Shown here: positions 57,896 through 64,000 of the stretch, in pieces | How positions within the stretch are numbered: position 1 is the first letter of the stretch | Layout: every line of letters begins with the position of its first letter | DNA from: Glandiceps talaboti | Lineage: Eukaryota > Hemichordata > Enteropneusta > Spengelidae | Reading direction: 5' to 3' | Length of the DNA: 64,000 nt | Assembly: GCF_964340395.1 (NCBI RefSeq) | Contig: NC_135557.1 | Span: 3,285,216 to 3,349,215, forward strand | Program-made: the position numbers and the translations under genes | Notes under the pieces: model-generated | Seen by the model: the letters and a program-made list of their open reading frames with translations, nothing else | The model's database searches: none | Told to the model about the DNA's origin: nothing

Positions 57896-59206
57896 TTACA
57901 TCACATGGTCTAACAAAAAACTTGATTCATTGTCGATGTTGCAGCTGTCATCGTCGTCATCATCATCATCATCATCATCGTTGTCTGTTGTTGATGCCAA
58001 ATTCAGCGATATGTGTGTCATTCCTTTTGATTTTTTTGATTTAGGTTTTTTGGATTTCCTTTCTGAACATAGAACCGTGTGCTTTCTCTCTCTGTTCCTA
58101 AGCAAGACCTCACCTGCAAAGTATCTGTCCATGTCCAATACTTTGTCTGGATGTGTGACTGAAATTGCTTTGGCAGTACACTTTGTTAATTCTACCAAAA
58201 CAACACCGAGTATTGCACTGGCAACCAAAGCAATACCATAGGCTAACAAGTTATTTTCTGTGCTACTTTGACCAAACTGGGAAGTCGAATCGCCCTTATA
58301 AATATTATACAAGAGCGCAGGTCCCATCCACTGTGACAAGTCAAAAAGACGTCCCATGTTAGAATTTGTAAAGTTGAGCGGTTCGGTGTCAAAATAACAG
58401 GGAAAGTATTCCATGACAACAGACTCTGGATGTGTCGTTGTCACCAGTATGTCACCAGTGCATTTGTCGCATTTCACTGTAGCATTTGTGATGTTGGTTA
58501 CTTGAACGTTCATCAAATTGAGATTTTCATCGGGTGACATACTCGCCAAGTAAATCAAAACAGGACGTGTCCCCATTTCTTCACCAGGACTGTCGAATGT
58601 GTACATTGACACGTTTCTGATAGAGATGTTAGACAGGGTTCTCAATGCTGTTGCTAATACCACTGGTGACTCCGTTCTGTGCCAACTGTCGTGTTTTGTT
58701 TCAAGAGAAGCCATGCATTCTGTGTTATTAATTGTCAGGTCACGAACTGACACATCATCACCCCTAATGACAAATAAACCACATGCAGGGCCTCTAGAAA
58801 AATAGGCTTCTTCCCCAAAGTCACCAACATCATTGTGATTGTCATTTGTTCCTTTTCTTTGCAAAAGGGGTTCGACAACACGTATGGTAGGCAAATTCTC
58901 ACATCCTGGTGATACAGACACGTTTTCTTCCAATTCTATGAGTGACCCCCCTCTAAACGTAATGGGTTCTGTATCGTCTGGACATGTGCATTTCAGTTCT
59001 TTATCAAAGTTGTCACAGTTTACAAGAGTGTTAGGAATGATGAAATATTCACTTGGTGACAACTCTGTGTTTGTTTGTTCACATAATGTTGTTAATTCGT
59101 CAATGGTTCCCACACATTTTTTGTAGTCTCTTGTGCATTTCAATGAGTTTATTGTTGTGTGTGCACCGAAGAGAAAAAGGATGACCACAATAGAAGACAA
59201 GTGCAT
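57896..59206 (-). CDS. type I glycoprotein, beta-helix-like ectodomain
   Basis: This 436-aa protein has a signal peptide (1-21) and a Cys-rich N-terminal part. The central stretch has spaced hydrophobic/Asn-rich turns (GLFVIRGDDVSVRDLTINNT, LRTLSNISIRNVSMYTF), which resemble the coils of a right-handed beta-helix. About ten N-x-S/T sites are present. A membrane helix lies at about 324-345 (LLAYGIALVASAILGVVLVEL). The cytosolic tail is Lys/Ser-rich and ends with a run of eleven Asp encoded by GAT/GAC repeats. It is probably a virion glycoprotein with a long acidic tail for tegument binding. Confidence 0.8.
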   Translation of the reverse strand: MHLSSIVVILFLFGAHTTINSLKCTRDYKKCVGTIDELTTLCEQTNTELSPSEYFIIPNTLVNCDNFDKELKCTCPDDTEPITFRGGSLIELEENVSVSPGCENLPTIRVVEPLLQRKGTNDNHNDVGDFGEEAYFSRGPACGLFVIRGDDVSVRDLTINNTECMASLETKHDSWHRTESPVVLATALRTLSNISIRNVSMYTFDSPGEEMGTRPVLIYLASMSPDENLNLMNVQVTNITNATVKCDKCTGDILVTTTHPESVVMEYFPCYFDTEPLNFTNSNMGRLFDLSQWMGPALLYNIYKGDSTSQFGQSSTENNLLAYGIALVASAILGVVLVELTKCTAKAISVTHPDKVLDMDRYFAGEVLLRNRERKHTVLCSERKSKKPKSKKSKGMTHISLNLASTTDNDDDDDDDDDDDSCNIDNESSFLLDHVM

Positions 59207-59295
59207 TGCATTGCATTAATGTTTATTGTTTTGCATATACTCATTTATACGTACTCTTTTGAGCATACACATACATGCCTGTGTGACCAAGCTCT

Positions 59296-59820
59296 TTAGA
59301 CGTCACAAGTCGTTCCACATGTGCACTTGATGTGAGTTCCATTCCAAAAGGATGCATAACTTCCACAAGTGTTCCAACACACTTGTGTAGGACACAACAT
59401 TGAAGGAACGAGTTTGTTCTTGTGCTGCAGTGCATGCACACAAATACCTTCCTTTTGATCATAGATGTAAGCACAGTGGTTCCCCAGGAACATACACCCT
59501 CTGTCTTGGACGACAGTAATGGTCTTTTCGGTATTTGGAGGTCTCATGCCTCTACAACGAAAGAGGGACAGTGGTTTGTCACACCTGTTCTGTGAATTAC
59601 ACGAAATCCAATAGAGTCCATGACTGTATTGTAGACATGCATTGTCGCCAACTGATGAATGAATACATGACTCTGGATACAGTATAGGTGACATTAAGTA
59701 GTCTTTGGAACCAACATACAGGTTTCCAATGATTACGATAGGACTTACATCTGTCTCTGATCCACATACGACAACAAAGACATATAATGCAAACAGGATT
59801 TGTAGCATTCCTCGGACCAT
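59296..59820 (-). CDS. secreted Cys-rich 174-aa protein
   Basis: A signal peptide (residues 1-20, QILFALYVFVVVCGSE) leads a mature domain with about 16 cysteines, many in pairs at the C-terminus (MLCPTQVCWNTCG, IKCTCGTTCDV). No membrane helix is seen. It is likely a disulfide-stabilised secreted factor or virion-associated glycoprotein. I do not recognise the fold. Confidence 0.75.
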   Translation of the reverse strand: MVRGMLQILFALYVFVVVCGSETDVSPIVIIGNLYVGSKDYLMSPILYPESCIHSSVGDNACLQYSHGLYWISCNSQNRCDKPLSLFRCRGMRPPNTEKTITVVQDRGCMFLGNHCAYIYDQKEGICVHALQHKNKLVPSMLCPTQVCWNTCGSYASFWNGTHIKCTCGTTCDV

Positions 59821-59932
59821 TGCACTCGTGAGTTTTTATCCAATAGAAATCTAGCAACGTATATAGTCATTCAAAGACATTCTTGCAAGGTCTATATAAA
59901 CGAAGAGAAAATGTGTTAACGTCACATGATCA

Positions 59933-60517
59933 ATGGATGAGGAGGAAGCCTCCATATTGTTTTCACGCGATATTAGCCATTTTGAGCAATCAAACAAGAC
60001 CTTGTTATGTTTGTCATTTCTCGTTGGATGTATTTTTATTGCTCTGGTAGCTGCAGTGCCTTATTACACTCCTGTCCATGTCGTATTCACTTGCAATCGA
60101 TACAATCAAGAGATCGAAAAACACATTGTCTACGATCATAACAATAACAGTGTGAGTTGGTTTACAGAAGGAAAGTCTCATCTTAAAGCATTCGAAATAA
60201 CGTCAGAGTATATTGATTTACAAAACTGTCGAATTGATGTAGTATCTGATTGGAGAATAGTGCACGTGACCCAATGTTTAAATTCCACTGCCACAAGCTG
60301 TTTCATCTGTCTGAATGATGTGACCATCTCTCTTTCAAATAACCTGTCACTGTATTTGTATATAAGATGTGATGCCAGTGACTTCAGATGGCCTATTCGA
60401 CTGAAATCGGACCAATTCTTGTCCAGTCCAATTTTTTACGTGCAGAATGATGAGTACATGAGTTTTAGTGATGCAAATGTATCCGATACAAGACGTTATG
60501 TTATATTCAACAACTGA
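59933..60517 (+). CDS. type II membrane protein
   Basis: This 194-aa protein has a short acidic N-terminus (MDEEEAS), one membrane helix at residues about 25-45 (LLCLSFLVGCIFIALVAAVPYY), and a C-terminal ectodomain with about six cysteines and several N-glycosylation sites. The topology is probably N-in. Its 3' end overlaps the convergent gene at 60496 by 22 bp. A TATATAAA lies near 59895. Confidence 0.75.
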   Translation: MDEEEASILFSRDISHFEQSNKTLLCLSFLVGCIFIALVAAVPYYTPVHVVFTCNRYNQEIEKHIVYDHNNNSVSWFTEGKSHLKAFEITSEYIDLQNCRIDVVSDWRIVHVTQCLNSTATSCFICLNDVTISLSNNLSLYLYIRCDASDFRWPIRLKSDQFLSSPIFYVQNDEYMSFSDANVSDTRRYVIFNN

Positions 60518-61137
60518 GGTTCATTTGCTTCCAGCCAGCAGTTCAGTATGAATTCAGTCATTTCTTGGGGTGACGTGCCACTTGTCAAATTTACATCAAC
60601 TATTTTTTCCATATTGATAATAAGCCAGGACAAGTGTAGCAATCGCATTAGACGACTGGTAACACTGACTGTTTTGACATGAGATTCATGCAATGACTGA
60701 AACTGTTGTAGAAACGATTCAAAGGATGTGTACTCTAACCATTGCAATGCATTCATGTTTTGCCAAAAACTTATTGGGTCTGGAAGTGCTATGAGGTTTT
60801 CTATGTTAGACGTTCTTTCACCTGTCCACATGCACAAGGGTACTTCATTTGCACTTGTCCTCGAGTTTGCATTTGCATTTGCATATGCAAACACGTGTGT
60901 TTCCAGTAAATGGTACAGCTGCTGTTGTTGGACGTCTTTGGAGAACCATCGCTGATGTATGTCTTGAGCATGGTAATTGGTCGTCTGCTCAAAGTTGTCC
61001 TTCATAGAGAGATATCGAACCACGTCTTCCTTTGTCACATCACCGTTATTGCATTCTCTTTGAAACTGTGAGTCTTTCAAATACCCATCGCGGAGGGTGA
61101 GGTATTCATTTAAAGTCTGACCATCCATGGTTATCAT
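60496..61137 (-). CDS. unknown 213-aa protein
   Basis: I do not recognise this protein. It is helical, with a run of Asn/Ala and Gln (ANANANSR, VQQQQLYH) and no membrane segment. An inner ATG at 61128 would shorten it by three residues. The ATG overlaps that of the divergent gene at 61127, so each promoter must lie in the other's coding region. Confidence 0.72.
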   Translation of the reverse strand: MITMDGQTLNEYLTLRDGYLKDSQFQRECNNGDVTKEDVVRYLSMKDNFEQTTNYHAQDIHQRWFSKDVQQQQLYHLLETHVFAYANANANSRTSANEVPLCMWTGERTSNIENLIALPDPISFWQNMNALQWLEYTSFESFLQQFQSLHESHVKTVSVTSRLMRLLHLSWLIINMEKIVDVNLTSGTSPQEMTEFILNCWLEANEPQLLNIT

Positions 61138-61975
61138 GGGAGAAAGAAACCAACGTTATTGCAATAATTCACTTGCCTACTACATAGTTCAATACGACAA
61201 AGTAGAAGCAGAGTATCACACTCACTGTGCCATGTCCGACATCACACAGTATGTTGAAAGAGCTCTCGACCTGTTCATTCAGGGACCTTTTTTGGTCCAG
61301 AAGGAGGGCAAATTACACCTTGCTTGGCCACGCGATAATTTTGTCACGAGTGATTCTGTATTGTTGCCTGCAGAGACCGATAACTCTAGCTGTGGGTATG
61401 CTCCATACAAACTGATCAAGCTGATAGTGTGCAAGCGCCTTGAAGACCTTCGCTTGAAAGCTGCCATAGTGAGTAGGTTCAAGACGAGGTCAGATCGTGT
61501 AGGTTGTCAAGCAGTACGTGTAATTTTCGAACGCCTTTTCGTGGAACAGTATCCCAGCATGCACTGTGTGTTTTTCTCTGTCTTAGAAAGTCTGGATAAT
61601 GCTGCAATGAGACGCAATGTGTATGCTTTTGCAAAGAAGCTCCAGATGGCATGTGATGACTACAGACACCAGTCGTCTGTGGTTAACAGGATGATCGGGA
61701 CTATTTGGCTGAAAAACAGTCAGGAAGATCATTTCGTGAAAAATTTGAGAAAGGGTCATGGTATTTACGTTCGATGTATAGGCATCTCAAACCAAGTAAT
61801 CAGAGTGCAAGACAAGTGGAATTACACATGGAAAGACTGCACCATCATTTTGTCTACAGGTAAAAAAGAATACGAACGAGTGGACGAAAGAATACGCTGG
61901 TTGTCAACTGCCTTTGTCAATTGCCCAGTAAACAGCTTGCCAGAAAACGTTCTCAGTATACTGTCATCAGCATGA
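61127..61975 (+). CDS. unknown 282-aa protein
   Basis: I do not recognise this protein. It has a compact, mixed composition with many charged residues and several Cys, and no signal peptide. An in-frame ATG at 61136 may be the true start and would avoid the overlap with the divergent gene. Its stop codon overlaps the next ATG in an ATGA. The cluster ends in the capsid protease, so a capsid (triplex or portal-associated) role is possible. Confidence 0.72.
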   Translation: MVIMGERNQRYCNNSLAYYIVQYDKVEAEYHTHCAMSDITQYVERALDLFIQGPFLVQKEGKLHLAWPRDNFVTSDSVLLPAETDNSSCGYAPYKLIKLIVCKRLEDLRLKAAIVSRFKTRSDRVGCQAVRVIFERLFVEQYPSMHCVFFSVLESLDNAAMRRNVYAFAKKLQMACDDYRHQSSVVNRMIGTIWLKNSQEDHFVKNLRKGHGIYVRCIGISNQVIRVQDKWNYTWKDCTIILSTGKKEYERVDERIRWLSTAFVNCPVNSLPENVLSILSSA

Positions 61976-62586
61976 ACAGCTGCAACATATGGGACATAGT
62001 TTCCACTGTCGACATAGAAATGATTCTACTAAACAGTCCTATCGATCTGTGCTGTTGTATCAATTTGTCTGGCCTGGTAGGCCAGGTCATTTTCTCCTCT
62101 AGTCCTACTTGCCAATGTACAATAGCCCAAATGAAATTGCCCAATGATGATCCTTCGTTTTGTCAACCACAACTAATGGGTCATGCAACACTTCATATGA
62201 TAGCAGATATGATAGCACCGTTTTCAAGTGATGTGACAATTGAGGAAAACAGTTTTGTTTTCAACAATGTTGTTCATCTCAGCCACGACGTGTTCTCTCT
62301 CATACTGAAATCACCATGTTTGAGTGCTGTGTGCAACCTACAACAGAGGACCTTCACAGTTACACAACACACAAAGATAGACATGACTGTGAGGTATGAA
62401 GATTTACAAAAAGACATTTTACTTTCCAAAACATTGTCACTTCTTGCCCATGATGCCCTAAGACGTAAAGAAAAGTGCAGGAAACACTGTCGTCGAATAC
62501 ACCCTTACAGAAAAAAAGATATACTCTTAAGAAATGTAGAAAGCACACGTGCTATTTACGGAAGAGAGTTATCAAGAATAAAATAG
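61972..62586 (+). CDS. unknown 204-aa protein
   Basis: The ATG at 61972 lies within the ATGA that ends the upstream gene. The protein begins with a Cys-rich part (PIDLCCCINLSGL...TCQCTIAQM) and ends with a strongly basic tail (RRKEKCRKHCRRIHPYRKKD). A poly(A) signal AATAAA overlaps its stop. The gene is 18 bp upstream of the capsid protease. I do not recognise it; a DNA- or capsid-associated protein would fit the basic tail. Confidence 0.72.
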   Translation: MNSCNIWDIVSTVDIEMILLNSPIDLCCCINLSGLVGQVIFSSSPTCQCTIAQMKLPNDDPSFCQPQLMGHATLHMIADMIAPFSSDVTIEENSFVFNNVVHLSHDVFSLILKSPCLSAVCNLQQRTFTVTQHTKIDMTVRYEDLQKDILLSKTLSLLAHDALRRKEKCRKHCRRIHPYRKKDILLRNVESTRAIYGRELSRIK

Positions 62587-62604
62587 TTTTTATTGGTTAC
62601 AAAA

Positions 62605-63793
62605 ATGCAATACTGTTTGGCTCATATTGTAACAGATGTAAAAGAGAGTGTAGCTGACATCAGGAATCCAAAATACGATGTTCTTATCTCAGAAGTAGAC
62701 AAATGGCGCCTAACGAATCTTCCCGTGAGATGGGAGCACGTTGTGGGAAATGAGAAAGACAAGTCAACCTCCAGTATTTTGTCAGACAAAGGTATAGGTC
62801 GTGTAAAAAACTGGTGGTTGGATTACTCGTATCCAAACACACCCTTTGCTGTTGCTGTGTTGCTAGAAATCACAGCTGAAGACTATTTGCAAAGTCCACT
62901 GAGAGAAATCTATGACAGCGTCTCTCTGAGCCAGGATGCAAACGATCGAGGTAGGTGTTTAGACGTATCAATGGTGAGAACTGGAGCAAGATCTGGGACC
63001 AGAGTGGTGTTCGTTAAGGACAAAGACAGCATAGAACGTCTTGGAAGAAATGCGTTCGGTTATGGATCACAGTATAAACGTAAAGGCAACTACAAAACCA
63101 TCAAAGCTAGCATGAACACAATGGAGGGAAGAGACGATGGACTCCCTGATAACAAGGGCGACCACCACGATGCAATAACATGCGACATGGACGGAAGAAA
63201 TAGTGAAGGAGAGACAAGTGAAGACGAATTGACAGCCAAAGAGTTGGCTCTAGTGGCCAAGATAGCCCAGGACCTCCCTGACAGAGAAGCATCGGATATG
63301 ATTGACCTCATGCAACAGAGACAGACCCAAATGAATGGAATGGCTTGTAAATGGGACACTGTGACTCTGCAGTTGCAAAAATTCATGAAGTATGTTAGCT
63401 CCTTGCTTGACAAACAAGACACATTAGAAGCCAAAAAAAGGCGTGAAGATTTAGCCGAACTCCAACACAAAATAATGCGTCATCCACATGATGAGAAACA
63501 CATCAATGCCTCTTTTGAAAAACTCACTGAAACATGTGAAAACGTATTTCAAGCATCAAAGATGGGTGGTAAACAGAAATCGTCCAACATACAAAATAAA
63601 TTGAATGATTATTATAAACGTGTAGCCAGTAGGTTACAGAGAAAAGGATCAAATGCCATGTTCAATCTAAATACAGAACAAATGCAACGTTTAGAAAGAC
63701 TGAAACAACAAGGTCAGCAAAATGAAAGTACACAATCTCTCAAGGAGTATATTTCAATGCTGGAAAAGGCTACAGACAATATGTTTACAGTGC

Positions 63794-63836
<43 letters not shown>

Positions 63837-64000
63837 GCAAACCCAGAAGCCAGTGTTAAACCAACATCAGCAATATTCATCTCTTGAAGCCCCTCTTCCA
63901 TACAACCCTGCCTTTCAAACACCTCCTGTTCAACCATATCCATACCTGGGACAATTGACCTGGCCAAACCAACCGGTCAACTTAATTCATCCACTACAGC
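62605..64000 (+). CDS. capsid maturation protease and scaffold (partial)
   Basis: The frame is open from the ATG at 62605 to the window edge (465 residues so far). The N-terminal 150 residues match herpesvirus assemblins. LPVRWEH holds the catalytic His45. GIGRVKNWW matches the G-x-V strand, and SPLREIYDSVSLSQ the region before the nucleophile. DVSMVRTGARSGT carries the predicted Ser122 before the G-RRGT-like loop. The second His of the family triad is not found; Lys/Asp (138-141) occupy the spot. The rest is hydrophilic, helical and Gln-rich (16 Gln at 63793-63840), then Pro/Tyr/Gln-rich, as in internal scaffold proteins. The 3' end is outside the window. Confidence 0.85.

Noticed and set aside
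63785-63967. Poly-Val minus-strand frame
   Set aside because: It is the antisense of the CAA repeat coding Gln in the capsid protease/scaffold gene.

Overview
The window looks like part of a large, eukaryote-type dsDNA virus of the order Herpesvirales. Its lineage is very divergent, and an invertebrate (mollusc-type, Malacoherpesviridae-like) host is the best guess. Evidence for a herpesvirus is a three-exon terminase ATPase/nuclease with canonical GTAAGT donors and pyrimidine-tract acceptors, a family B DNA polymerase, and an assemblin-type capsid protease fused to a scaffold-like tail and running off the right edge. Genes lie densely on both strands, often with TATA boxes 30-60 bp before the ATG and AATAAA signals just after the stop. 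The family assignment is inference; no database was searched.

Left part (1-8.6 kb): an unknown protein, a cyclin A-like protein, a wrecked BTB/kelch copy carrying a 64-bp piece of terminase, an unknown protein, a histone H3-like protein, terminase exon 1, a basic membrane protein and two RING proteins that share a promoter rich in GACGTC.

Accessory region (8.6-23.3 kb): recent duplications dominate. There is a 376-aa gene in two almost identical copies, separated by seven tandem copies of a 279-bp unit, and a tandem pair of 280-aa genes. Two genes share a 5' end but have different bodies. There is a perfect 40-bp palindrome, a dispersed intergenic repeat family and an intron-containing tRNA-Tyr gene with a Pol III terminator.

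Middle (23.4-46.4 kb): mostly large proteins I cannot name, with a BTB-BACK protein, a BTB-like/zinc protein, an EGF-like type I glycoprotein, a secreted protein and a possible prenylated protein. Terminase exons 2 and 3 flank an opposite-strand gene. An OTU-like cysteine protease follows.

Right part (46.5-64 kb): a 2058-aa coiled-coil protein, a secreted cystine-knot (CTCK-like) protein, a homologue of the RNA ligase RLIG1, DNA polymerase, a small two-exon gene, three membrane or secreted glycoproteins, and a tightly packed cluster ending in the capsid protease.

The most notable points are: terminase exon 1 lies 37-39 kb on the wrong side of exons 2 and 3; a histone H3-like gene sits in a herpes-like genome; an RLIG1-type RNA ligase and an intron-bearing tRNA gene occur in the same genome; and there is a set of host-derived regulators (cyclin A, CTCK ligand, OTU, BTB-BACK, RING).
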